From assembly GCA_030141605.1 (NCBI GenBank), contig JAQGDQ010000119.1, positions 124,001 to 188,000 on the forward strand: 64,000 nt of DNA, in the 5' to 3' direction. How positions within the stretch are numbered: position 1 is the stretch's first letter; the number at the start of each line of letters is the position of its first letter. Positions 1-13,689 of the stretch are shown here, piece by piece. Source of the DNA: Tubiluchus corallicola (lineage: Eukaryota > Priapulida > Priapulimorpha > Priapulimorphida > Tubiluchidae). The position numbers and the translations under genes are program-made. The notes beneath the pieces are model-generated. The model saw only the letters and a program-made list of their open reading frames with translations. It was not told where the DNA came from and did no database searches.

Positions 1-539
1 TGACATACGTGAAAGAATTATTACCATCCAAAGCGCATTTTCACGTTCGCCCCACTAGTTCTTCGCTGTTACATGCATTTCACCATTCGCTAGTTAGACA
101 GGCACTAGCGTCTGCATTTCGGAAGATTATTGCACACAAAAATAGGTGCTGTACCTCTCAGTTCAGATGTGTTCGTTTGTGATGAACTACACACGTTCGA
201 CAGCTCGTGAATGAGCTCAGCGGTAAATTTGAATTTTGAATTTTTATCTTAAAACTTTCCTAGTTTCAGTACAACACACTGAATATCTTACAGTAGCACT
301 GTACTTCAATTTTCACTTTCTCAAATACGTACAACACGCTCGTGGAACATTTTTCCTGTTGAAAATTGTGTTAGTTTGTGATGTTATCAATAGTTGGGCT
401 CGCCCACCGTTAATTCAGATTTTAATCCATTATTTAATTATCAGAAACGCTTTTGCAGTATAAATTGTGATCAAATGTATACTTTTTATCGGACATGAAA
501 ATGGGGTAGGTTATGAAAAATCATCCCGTCTTCCTTTAA
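1..539 (+). mobile_element. TTAA-bounded MITE, family A (3' part)
   Basis: Non-coding repeat whose right end reads TTCCTTTAA and stops at a TTAA tetranucleotide (536-539). It aligns by eye with 53147-53752, 49926-50395 and, inverted, with 21585-22093 and 29030-29573. By comparison with the full copy at 53147, roughly the first 90 bases lie before the window. TTAA boundaries suggest piggyBac-type or Kolobok-type mobilisation; no transposase is present. Confidence 0.7.
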
Positions 540-1948
<1,409 letters not shown>

Positions 1949-2340
1949 TGGTTGGTTGGTTACTTGTTGGTTGGTTTGTTTGTCTGTCTGTCTGTTTGTT
2001 TGTTTGTTTTTTGGTTAGTTGGTTGGTTGTTGGTTGGTTGGTTGGCTGGCAGGCTGACAGAATGGATGGGTTTATAGTCGTTTGTTTTCTTGGTTGGTTG
2101 GTAAGTTGTTCGCTTGATTGGTTATTGGCCAGTTGCCTGGCTGGATGAATGGCTGACTGGTATATTGGTTTGTTTGATTGTTTGACGGTTGGTTAGTTGG
2201 TTTGTTCGATCAGTCGGTGAGTTCGATCTTTGGTTTGTTCATTGTTCAATTGGCTTTTTGTATGCTTGTTTGCCTGTTTGTACAAACATTGGTCTGTCTG
2301 TTCCTCCGTTCATTTGTTCGTTCTTTTTCCTTACTTTTCA
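1949..2340. repeat. Degenerate TTGG/TTTG/TCTG tetranucleotide tract
   Basis: Low-complexity, strongly T+G-biased strand built from imperfect GTTG, GTTT and GTCT tetranucleotides. Overlapping frames rich in Val, Cys, Leu and Trp are by-products of this composition. Confidence 0.8.
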
Positions 2341-2515
2341 TTAAATTTTGTTTTTGTGAGTCGCACGTTCACTCATTCTATCATTCAAGCATTATTCCAG
2401 CATGGCAGTGTCCTGATTTTATCTCACTTTATTAACATGAAATGTGTTTTGAATCGCATGAGAATCTAAATTTCTGCTCATACCTGTTATAATGGAGTTC
2501 TTGTTAATAAATGAT

Positions 2516-2707
2516 GTAGCGGCGTTGGCGAGGTATTGTGAATTGAATTAAGACCTGCAATAATCACAAAGACTGCAGTCTGTGTAATGGTGCACGTAAT
2601 ACAACAATAATTCACGGTTTAATTCTACCATTACGACACCGAATAAAGTGACGTCATATACCCGCCATTCCTGTGTACGTATATTTTATGGTGTCAGAAG
2701 TGGGATT
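2516..2707 (+). mobile_element. LTR-retroelement remnant: LTR plus tRNA-Leu primer-binding site
   Basis: Positions 2689-2707 read TGGTGTCAGAAGTGGGATT, which is complementary to the 3' end, including CCA, that is typical of nuclear tRNA-Leu. This is the expected minus-strand primer-binding site just inside a 5' LTR. The preceding ~170 bases start near TGTAGCGGCG and contain AATAAAG at 2642, as expected of an LTR with a poly(A) signal. No gag or pol sequence follows before unrelated repeats begin near 3076, so this is a 5' fragment. The exact LTR start is inferred. Confidence 0.55.
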
Positions 2708-3075
2708 CAAGTGCACGTCCATAGTCGTGTCGTGGACCAGTATTAGTCATTGAAGTCGGACAGAATTCGAAATTTCAGGCTCAAGTCCGGACCTGTCTTG
2801 ACTTCTTCACAGTTTCTTCTTTTTGTGCCAAAAATTGATGTTAAAAACTAAATAGTTATGGGTTCATTTCAGCATGAACTAATAGCTTGTAAATTAAAAT
2901 TATAAACATCTGTTATGGCAGATTTGCAATCGCTTCAGCAATTCTTTGATGCAATAAATTGTTCTGTAATATTTCTAGTTGTTTCTGTACCCCCTAGTAA
3001 AAGAATATGTACCACTTGTTTCTTTACCCCTAGCAAAAGGTTATGTACCACCTTACGTGCTACGGTGTTGATGGC
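2708..3075. other. Sequence between the LTR remnant and repeat D
   Basis: Possibly the leader of the LTR element. It contains a short imperfect duplication (about 2986-3052) in which CCCCTAGTAAAAG and ATGTACCAC recur with small changes. No gene is visible. Confidence 0.4.
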
Positions 3076-4019
3076 TTTGAAGCACAAGAAAACCCTCCAC
3101 TTACACAAAGCTTAAAAATTCGTCTTGGAATTTTATATCACGTAAAAACTGCCTTTTGACATACAGGGCTTGCGTTGGCAGCAATGCTGTATAAAACATG
3201 TTGATTTAAACTCCCACGATGATCGTTAGGCACAGCCATTTTGATGGTAGGTCGTTTGAAACAAGTTTAGATAACATTGCGTGAAGTTTGAAAAAATAAT
3301 CAGAGCAGTTGTAGCGCACACGTTACAAATTGAATAAAATTTAAAATTACTTCACTTTGTCAATAAGATTAAAAATATGTTTTTGGTTAGTGAGTGGTTC
3401 ACCCTGGAGGGTAAGTCAGCGACATTTTACCAATCGGTGAAAACATTTTAAATGATCAAAACTTTTCTTTTCTAGTTACATAAGTCTTTCAAGTAGGTCA
3501 GCGAAATGCTAAGTAATATAACTTTGCAGGGAAAGTCTTTGGGACACAATTTAACATCGCCTTTTCTTTCCCTGATTCACGTTTGGATAGTGACGTCATG
3601 TAATGGCGCGGTCGGAACAGTATTGCGGAAAATTTAAAATGAAAATAAACAAAACTTCTTTTCAATGCAAGTACGATACGCGCATAAAATTGCTGTAAAG
3701 TAATTTAACTTTTTAAGGCTAGTTTTTCTGAAACCTACTTCAGGGACCTCTTTTCTTGTCCTTTAAGTCCAAAAACGCCACGTAATATTGAAAAATAATA
3801 GCAGGCGACAGCAACGTCAGGATTAAGGGTAGTAATTCCTCTGCTGGTCATTGGCCTTGGTCAATAAATCTTTACTAAAACAGTTCTTACCAGGAAACTG
3901 CAGCAGGCTCATGACTGTACAATGAGATATAGCAGAGCTTTTGGGTCTTTTCAAGAATCTTATAGGTCCTTGTCCATAATAAAATTAAGGGAATAGTTCA
4001 CTAGTCAGTGTGAGGTCTG

Positions 4020-4810
<791 letters not shown>

Positions 4811-5202
4811 GGAGAGTAAAACTAGCAATAGCAAAATACCCATATGTTCCGGGTGTTGTTTATGCAATAATAATTGTTTCGACCACTACTGACCTGTACT
4901 GGCACTGAGCTGTAATTGCTCGTTTAATAAAGTGAAACGCCTCATTACAGGCACTGATAACTGCTTTGTGCAACCAAATCCCATAAAATTGTCAAGAACC
5001 ATTTTATAGGCAGATTTAAGTGGGATAATGGAAAAAGTGCTTTTAGTAACGATCTAGTGAAAAATTTGAAATTAGTTAACATCAATTACGTCGACGTTTA
5101 TGAGACGTTCGATACACAACACCTTGTTCAAGTAGCAGAATCAGCAGCAACAGAAACTGCGGGCATTTCAGAAAGTACAAGACCAGTAGCTGCACAGGCA
5201 GC
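4811..5202. other. Unannotated spacer
   Basis: Unique-looking sequence between two large simple-repeat tracts. No gene signal was found. Confidence 0.4.
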
Positions 5203-5640
<438 letters not shown>

Positions 5641-6015
5641 GGGTACAATAACAAAAGCAACATAATAAAAGAACAAATAAAGCACGACTGAAAAAGAAAA
5701 AGGTAAAAGAAAGAATAATTAATGGAACTCTTTAACGATGATAAAAAAGACGGACAAAATAAGTTAAGAACCTTTAAAACACAATATAAAGGTGGAAAAC
5801 TACTTAAGTTTAATTGTTATCAGGGCTCAATAAAAAATTGATAATAAAATTCACTGAACGTAGAGTAAGTTCTCATAAACTGTATATTGAAACAGGTCTT
5901 TATCATAAGCTTAAAAAATTCACGCCGAGAATCGTATATATCAGTATTGCGTAGTCGGAAGTACAAGATGAACTTCATTTCATATTATATTGTACTTTAT
6001 AATAAAATAATAATA
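5641..6015. other. Unannotated AT-rich DNA
   Basis: No coding, RNA or matched repeat signal was seen. Confidence 0.4.
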
Positions 6016-6460
6016 ATGTGTTTGCATAGCAAAATCGTCTATAAGTCGACAATTAAGCTTTTTTAGTTATTCACATATCCTGAATCTCCATTTCATGAGG
6101 ATCAGTTTGATACCAAGTTCATCACTCTGTGTTATTTCTAAGCTGAGATAATCCACGTTGAAGTTGAAGTGCAGGCTATGCAGTGAAAAACATAACATTG
6201 AGAAAATCTCTGTTAAAGTTAGCCATTGTTTTTCTCGCGTCTCAACAAAATACTTGGCAACTGCACAAATGTTGGTTGCTACGGACTTTGCAAGAACACA
6301 TTAAAGTTATGCTTAAATCCAGTAAATGGCTCTTTTCGACGAAGATCTGGGCTTGGTAACAGAAAAAAACCGAAGCAAAATGACTGCTTCCACGAGTTTG
6401 AAAGCACAAGTTTTTTACCTTTTCAATACTAGTTCCTTCACAGAAAAGCGGATATGTGGT
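6016..6460 (-). mobile_element. Long-TIR DNA element fragment (family of 27432-28087)
   Basis: Starts GTTTGCATAGCAAAATCG and continues with sequence that is the reverse complement of the right part of the element at 27432-28087, including the CTGAATCTCCATTTCATGAGG segment. The other end is missing. There is no transposase frame. Confidence 0.6.
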
Positions 6461-6487
6461 TATAAAATTAGATTTTTAGTATTTTTT

Positions 6488-6847
6488 CGACAGCGGCGTT
6501 TGGCTATTGTGCGCATACGGCCATGCGTACATGTCTGAGATAACACGCTGTACACTAGCGTCTGCTGCTAGGTAGAAAAGCACTGTGTCTATCACAGTAA
6601 CAATTGCCACGTGCTTACCGTATACCGTCATATTCTTGGATATGGTAATGTGTAAACTTAGCGTGTGCGCTTGAAACATAAATTATTTAATAATGGACGC
6701 CTTGCATCCCCAAGAAATAATTTCTGTGACTGTAAGTGAACTACAAGAGCTTAATTTTTCGTTTCGTTTTACACAGTATTAAAACAATGGCTAAAAATTT
6801 TCTGTAGCAGCACCCCCACTAATATTAGTTACGAGCTGCCACTAGTT
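6488..6847 (+). mobile_element. hAT-like MITE, CAGTGGCGG family, one end truncated
   Basis: Shares the GTTTGGCTATTGTGCGCAT core and the CAGCACCCCCACTAAT...ACGAGCTGCCACTAG terminus with the elements at 11077-11657 and 34244-34767. The other terminus is absent. Confidence 0.6.
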
Positions 6848-7477
6848 ATCACTCTGCAACATCAATGATAAGAACAGTAAAAACGCTGCACTACAGCTAA
6901 TATCAAAAGGTTTAGGCGTCTATAATGTTCTGTAATAGGTCCCTGGGCTTGCATAATAGAAATTAAACTGAACAGCTTCAGCAAACTGGACGTTATTGAA
7001 ATGAAGAGGAATTGAAGAAGCAATTTTCTGAAGCAAAATCCAGTTTTCACTGAGTAATTGCTACAAGAATTCCTGCAAGATTTAATTTCGAACACAGCTA
7101 GAGAGCACTTTACGAGATTTCGCGAGAACTCAGACACGTGATTTCTCGAGAACATGAGTGGGCAAACCATGGATAATAATATTACTAAGGGAGCAAAGTT
7201 ATGGCGTCAGTGGTATGGTCCATGCCAAACACTTGACTAAAATCCGTGAGGCTCCAAGTTCGATGTGCTAAATTGACTTTTTTGGATCGCTTTGCAAAAA
7301 TGATCTAAGTCTCTGTCTTCACATTTGTTACTTTTGCTACACTTTTGTGTCATTTTAAATATGATTTTGTCTGCGCTGATGCTGATTTTTGCCTCCAGTT
7401 AATTGATATCTTTGTTTTCACCTGTATCTTTATCATTTTCATTGTTTTGAAGGATCGAGAATCATGGAGATACTGTA
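6848..7477. other. Unannotated DNA
   Basis: No convincing exon, RNA gene or repeat family match was seen. Confidence 0.4.
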
Positions 7478-7603
7478 CTTTTATTGTTACTATTACTGTT
7501 ATTCTTACTGTTGCTGTTATTGTTATCTCTACTGTTACTGTTATCCTTGACTGTTGCTGTTATTGTTGTTACTGTTATTGTTACTGTTACTGTGTGCTTT
7601 TAT
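7478..7603. repeat. Degenerate TTACTG/TTATTG hexanucleotide tract
   Basis: Imperfect tandem TTATTGTTACTGTTACTATTACTG units. A longer frame spanning it (7345-7809) has no recognisable domain and probably reflects the repeat. Confidence 0.85.
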
Positions 7604-7948
7604 TTTCACTTCATTTTCTTTCTCTTACTTTGACTTTCATAATATTAACTTCACCATTGTTATTGTTTTTATACCTTCACTCTGACCTGGCACGCTGGTC
7701 TATTTTAACAATGTTTCTTCTATATGCCTGTGGCTGTCTTGATAGTTTGCAACTGCTAGTTCTCATTTATTTTTATGATTACCTTTACTTGTACTGGGTT
7801 GCGACTTAATCAGTCAGTAACAAGCCTCCATTTTTTATAATCACTCTTTGGAAAATCCCCGTCCAATTTTATTCTCTATAGTTCCATTAGGTTTTTCTTT
7901 TATCTTTTTTTCGCCCTGGTTTGGTGTGGGGAGAGTTGTGTTGGGTTG

Positions 7949-8014
7949 GGTGGCCGAGTGGTCTAGATTGCGGGCTGCAATCATGCAGTCTTGAGTTCGA
8001 TACTAGCGGCCGCC
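7949..8014 (+). repeat. tRNA-derived SINE head or tRNA pseudogene
   Basis: Contains an A-box-like TGGCCGAGTGG (7951-7961) and a B-box-like GAGTTCGATACT about 40 bases downstream, the usual RNA polymerase III internal promoter arrangement. A normal cloverleaf cannot be drawn: the T stem pairs poorly and the variable arm is too short for a Leu or Ser tRNA. I read it as a degenerate tRNA-derived element, not a working tRNA gene. Confidence 0.5.
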
Positions 8015-8127
8015 AACGCCAGGACATATACCCTACATGTTATTCGTTGTTCGTGAGTTGCATCCTTACCTGTATTGTTGTAAGTGTAAGTCGCTATATA
8101 GACGTTTGTGCCAATGTTGCCTTTGTC

Positions 8128-8672
8128 CAGTAGCGGCCCGTAACTAAAATTAATGAGGAAGGGGGTGCTTCAGAAAATTTTAAGCCATTCTTTTAATATG
8201 TGTAAAACGAAGCAAAAATGTAATTTTAATGTTGTAATTTGTAATTGTAATTTTAACAAACAAACATACGAAAATTTACCAATAAACTTGTTAAAATCCT
8301 AAACAAAAAATTTTTGCTTACAAATAGCCTAAATTGCCGGAGTTCAAGAATATGTCGGTACACAGTTTTTAAGCACGTGACAACTGGCAACAAACTGTGT
8401 GAGCGACAGAGCTTTCTCTACCTAGCAGCAGACGTTAGCAGTGCAGCGTACAGCGTGATAATCTCAGACATGCGCATAGCTGCATACGCACAAAAGCCAA
8501 ACAAACCACGGTACAGGGCTGTGAAGCAAACAGTACTACTCTCACGTGCTCTGATTCCGTACAAGTATAAAGAAAGACCTAAAAAATACTTATTGTATTG
8601 AATATTATCGATAATATTGAGTAAAAATAGGGGTGCTGCATTTCCACGGTACCTATACACGAGCCGCCACTA
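8128..8672 (-). mobile_element. hAT-like MITE, CAGTGGCGG family
   Basis: Ends are CAGTAGCGGCCCGT (left) and ACACGAGCCGCCACTA (right), inverted relative to each other. CTTTGTC flanks both sides, a 7-8 bp target duplication. The interior is the reverse complement of the 11077 and 34244 copies, including the STEM-like ATTATCGATAATATT segment. There is no transposase. Confidence 0.8.
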
Positions 8673-9397
<725 letters not shown>

Positions 9398-10034
9398 TCT
9401 TCTAGGTGTTTTCGTTTATATAGTCACAATTTCTATGTGCTTATTTCACTTACTATGAATATCTCCCCCATCTCCTCTCCATTTGGCCAACCCTCTATCT
9501 CTCTCCTCTCATTTTCTTTGTCTCTTTTCCCTTTTCCTTCCATTCTCTTCCTTTCATTTGCGTTCTTTCTTTGCTTCCCTCTCTGTTTTATCTCTATTCT
9601 GTACGTTCCGTCGTCTGTCCCTCGTTTAATTTAAAGTTTATTTCAGCATAGAAAATGCTGCAAAAAGTTATCAACACCAGAAGCTAAGGAACATTGTATG
9701 ACAGGTACTATTAAAAGAGCTACAAATATATACAAAAATATAATAAAACGTTACACAGAATTTAAAATTACAAGCCATCAGTTTAAAACCAGTCATCAAT
9801 AAATCACACCTCCGCCTAAACATTCTACTATAATAAAATTTTTCCTCAGTTTGATCGCATATATGATTTAAAATAGAATTTGCGAAAATAGAAATCGAAT
9901 CTTATACAGTACATACGGTGAGCAACAGTACTTTAAAATGTCATTTTCTGCACATATTGCAGAAGATGGCGTATCGTAAACCCAAAGTGAAAAACATGTG
10001 AAGAACAATGTTGTAAGTGGCGCGGATCGTGGTT
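9398..10034. other. Unannotated, pyrimidine-rich then AT-rich DNA
   Basis: No exon or known element recognised. Confidence 0.4.
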
Positions 10035-10445
10035 TCAACACCTCTTCACAAATAAACCTTTGAAAATTCGTTTTGAAATTTTTTATTACTAGCATGCTGT
10101 CGTATTGCATGCAGAGCTTGCATTGGCAATAACGCTACACAAAACTTGTAATATTGAAGTCCCGCGATAACCATAAGGCGCAGCCATTTTAACGGTAACG
10201 CCAAGTTTAGATAACATTGCATAAAGTTTGAAAGAATAATCAGAGCATTCGTAGCGCGCCCTTCACTAATTAAGCAAAAGTTTAAATTACTTTAAATTGT
10301 CAATAAGATTAATAATGTGTTTTTGGTGAATCAGTAGTGCACACTGGGATTGTGATGCAGTGACATTTTACCAGGTGGTGCAACCATTTTTAATTATAAA
10401 GAATTTTCTTTTCTAGTTACATAAGTAAGCACAAATGCTAAGTGA
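10035..10445 (+). repeat. Dispersed repeat D, diverged partial copy
   Basis: Aligns by eye with the first ~370 bases of the copies at 3076 and 20219 (GCAGAGCTTGCATTGG, then CGATAACCATAAGGCGCAGCC, then ACATTGCATAAAGTTTGAA), with many substitutions. Confidence 0.65.
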
Positions 10446-11076
10446 TATTTTTTCAAATTTATTTTTCAAATTTCAATTTTAATTTATTCGAATTAACATA
10501 ACAACAGTTTTACAATAGATTTCAGATGATGGTACGTAAAATAGATATTACCAATAACGTGCATATTGTCAACTTATTAACATAAACAACAGCATTAGAT
10601 AATGCATGTTTTTGGGAGACCAAGGAAGCTGCAGCTTTTTGGGACCACCCAGAGGGCAATGCGATTTTTAAGGAGATAGTTATGACAGTATATGACTAAA
10701 ATTTTGCAAATATTTAAAAAGCTTAAGGTTAATATATTAATAAAATGAATGGAGAGATTATTGTAATATTTATTTTTCCTGCTCTTTCTGTAATGGTTAT
10801 TTTTCCCGTATAACATTTTATGGAAAGTTCCCTGCGACATGCTTTAAATTCCCTATTCTTCCCCTTAAAACTACTTACTTTGAAATGAGCCTATGAGTTA
10901 TTACAGTATATGCTGTCACAGAAACCCTGCTTTTCTACCTCCCTCTCCTCTGCCCTCATTTCTCATTCAGTAATTGTATCGACCTAGAAAGATTAATGGG
11001 ACAGCCTGAATCTCTTGTGGTACATCGTATAACACATGCAAATCAATTTGCAATCTGCTTTATGGTATAATGAGAA
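10446..11076. other. Unannotated AT-rich DNA
   Basis: No gene, RNA or repeat match seen. Confidence 0.4.
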
Positions 11077-11657
11077 TAGTGGCGGCTCCTGTATAGGTAC
11101 TGTGGAACTGCAGCACCCCCTGTTTTTACTCGACATTATCGATGATATTCAATGTAATAAGTGTTTTTTCTTTAGTTCTTTCTTTATACTTGTACGGAAC
11201 CAGAGCTCTTGTGGGTAGTACTGTTTGCTTCACAGCCCAGCACAGTGCGCTCACAGCTCCAGCAACGCGGTGTTTGGCTGTTGTGCGCATGCGGCCATGC
11301 ACACACGTCTGAGATAAGATGCTGCACTTTAGGTAGAAAGAGTACTGTCGCTTGCTGCAGTACGTGTTGTCAGTTGTCACGTGTTTAAAAGCTGTGTACC
11401 GGCATATTTCCTGAACTGCGACAATTTAGGCTATTCGTAAGAAAACAATATTTTCTGTTTAGGATTTATCAAGTTTATCTCTAAACTTTCGTATGCATGT
11501 TTGTTTAAAAATTTATGTATAAAATCGTTTGTTTGTTTAAAATTACAATTACAAAAAATTACACATGCTTGGTACGTTTTACACAGTATTAAAACAATGT
11601 CTAAAAAAATTTAAATTTTGCAGCACCCCCACTGATTTCAGCTACGAGCCGTTACTG
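11077..11657 (+). mobile_element. hAT-like MITE, CAGTGGCGG family
   Basis: Termini TAGTGGCGGCTC and GAGCCGTTACTG are inverted repeats. The flanks AATGAGAA and AACGAGAG form an imperfect (6/8) 8-bp target duplication, the hAT hallmark. The 581-bp interior is non-coding and shared with 34244-34767, 8128-8672, 51949-52405 and 6488-6847. Confidence 0.8.
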
Positions 11658-12108
11658 AACGAGAGGCTTACAAAGGGAAACCTTCTCCCTAAACATGAAC
11701 TGAAGCCATACTCTTAGTTTTCTGATACTCAGTGACACCAAATTGTTTACAACTTCATAAAACTGATTTACTATTTACTATCTTATTTATGTTAGTATTT
11801 AATCTTCAAAGTGCAATACACGAGTGATAAGGCAGTTAAAATAAAATAATAAAGGACTACTACAAAAACAGTGCAAATTAAAACAAAGTGATAATAGTAA
11901 TAATATAAGTAGAAGATTACGGTACAACAAGCTTTCATTTGCTGCCATGCAAGCTTGTAATTATGAAAATAAAAAATACGTTATACGAAAGCTTTACTTA
12001 CAGAATTTTAGAATTTTATTTTCGAAACATTTTTTAGAATTTCTGATGATGAATCAAGTTGGTTCGAAGCTTTATTTAAGTCTAATAGTAATAAATGCTG
12101 TAATGTTG
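11658..12108. other. Unannotated AT-rich DNA
   Basis: No coding signal or matched repeat. Confidence 0.4.
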
Positions 12109-12461
12109 CAGGGGCGGCTCTGCCACTAGGTAGGTTAACTAGGCAGTTGCTCAAGCCGCCAAATTTTTGGAGGCACTAAATTCTGGAAGTAATTCTTTAA
12201 GTAATTTTTAAGTTTAGCTTTAGCATAAGTAATAATATAGTGTATGTACAATTGCTTAAGTGCATAACACTTTAATGAGACAGAGTGCTTAAATTGATTA
12301 ATACAATATAGTGCGCGCACAAACCTAACACACAGATGCCGTTATAGTTTATTTCATACAACAAAAATACAGTTTTGTGGGTGGCGTGCATAGGAACCGT
12401 GGGGAAGCGGTTGCCGTAAATTAATTTTGCCTGGTACGCCATACTACCTAGACCGGTCCTG
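12109..12461 (+). mobile_element. hAT-like MITE with perfect 8-bp TSD
   Basis: A 353-bp element starting CAGGGGCGGCTCT and ending AGACCGGTCCTG, an imperfect inverted repeat. It is flanked on both sides by TAATGTTG (12101-12108 and 12462-12469), an exact 8-bp target-site duplication. The termini resemble the CAGGGGCG family but the interior is different. Confidence 0.85.
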
Positions 12462-13689
12462 TAATGTTGTAAACTCCACTCGCACGTGCCATATTTTCGA
12501 TTTTCGTGTTTCCAAACTGGTTGAATCCTTCGGGAATTTGGAATTTTGATCAGACTCCGGTAGGTCTGCTGTGTTGTGGAATCATGCAAGGGTGGATTAA
12601 GGATTTCACGAACCTAAAGCTATCAACGAAAAAAGGGCCTAAACGAAGGGACTCATGAATAGGTCAGACTGCCGCTGAACGTCTCGGAAGCTATAAAAAA
12701 ATAATCTTTTATGAAGCTGTTCTTCAGTTTTTGTTGTTGTTCGTGATGAATGTGTATGCTTTTGTTTGTCACGCCCTTTCGCCTGAACTATGAACTATGA
12801 ATTTTATTTCACACATCAAAAAATACAATATCAAACACATTAATAAACTTTAAATAAAATAATTTGAGTAGTGCGAGGTGAGTGTACGACCATACGGTCA
12901 TTAACGCACTCACCTTACTTAAATGAAAAAATGATTATAGTTATGCATGCTTCTGTAGATAACTTAACGTAAATAAGGATGAAGTAAATGATGTAATAAC
13001 AGCAATGGTATATGAGCAATAAACCTGAAAGTTGAGAAAGGAAAACATAATATGTAATTACGACTTTGAGTGAGCCTTAAGGAGTGAACTTTTTTTAAAT
13101 AGATTATCTGTCAATGTACCACTTGCTTGTATTACAATGCACCGTATTGCTTACTTGTATATACAAAGATATATATATACACACACATATATATACCCAA
13201 ATTTAAGTGGGGGAGAAGAGATTAAATTATACACTATTCTTGTAGTAATAGCTATAATTGTATAGAACATTTAAATATAATTGATGGTAGTAATGTAGCC
13301 TTCATAACCATTAAAGATGGGCAATGGGGAGGGAGGGGGGGGGCAAATTATAAGAATATAAGTGACTCATTAGCAAAATTAATGCTACAATAATACATTC
13401 AAAATTTTTTTGTATTACTGGTATTTGCTGGTTATAAGCTAAGAGCATTTTCCAAGTGGAAACAGATACAGATATAGGCTGCGATGAATGAATAATTTCA
13501 TTTTAATTGATTTATACCTTTTATACAAGTAACAAATGTCGTAAAGATACCTATTAGTAAAAGAAAAACATTAGTGCAAAAAGACACACGTGCTCAAAAA
13601 AGAGGAAAAAAGAAAACCTCTGGTTTTCTACGCCATTGAATATTTACTATTTAAAAATATCTTATATTGTTTGGTAGCTATTTTTAACG
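12462..13689. other. Unannotated AT-rich DNA
   Basis: Holds a short TA/CA dinucleotide patch near 13165-13195 and a G run near 13325-13348. No gene recognised. Confidence 0.4.

Noticed and set aside
1949-2340. CRISPR-like or minisatellite array
   Set aside because: Units are degenerate tetranucleotides without fixed spacers; the genome is eukaryotic.
7345-7809. 154-residue hydrophobic frame that could look like a membrane protein
   Set aside because: Overlaps a degenerate TTACTG tract, shows no splice context and no recognisable family.
7949-8014. Functional tRNA gene
   Set aside because: A and B boxes are present but T-stem pairing fails and the length is too short for the class of tRNA it resembles.
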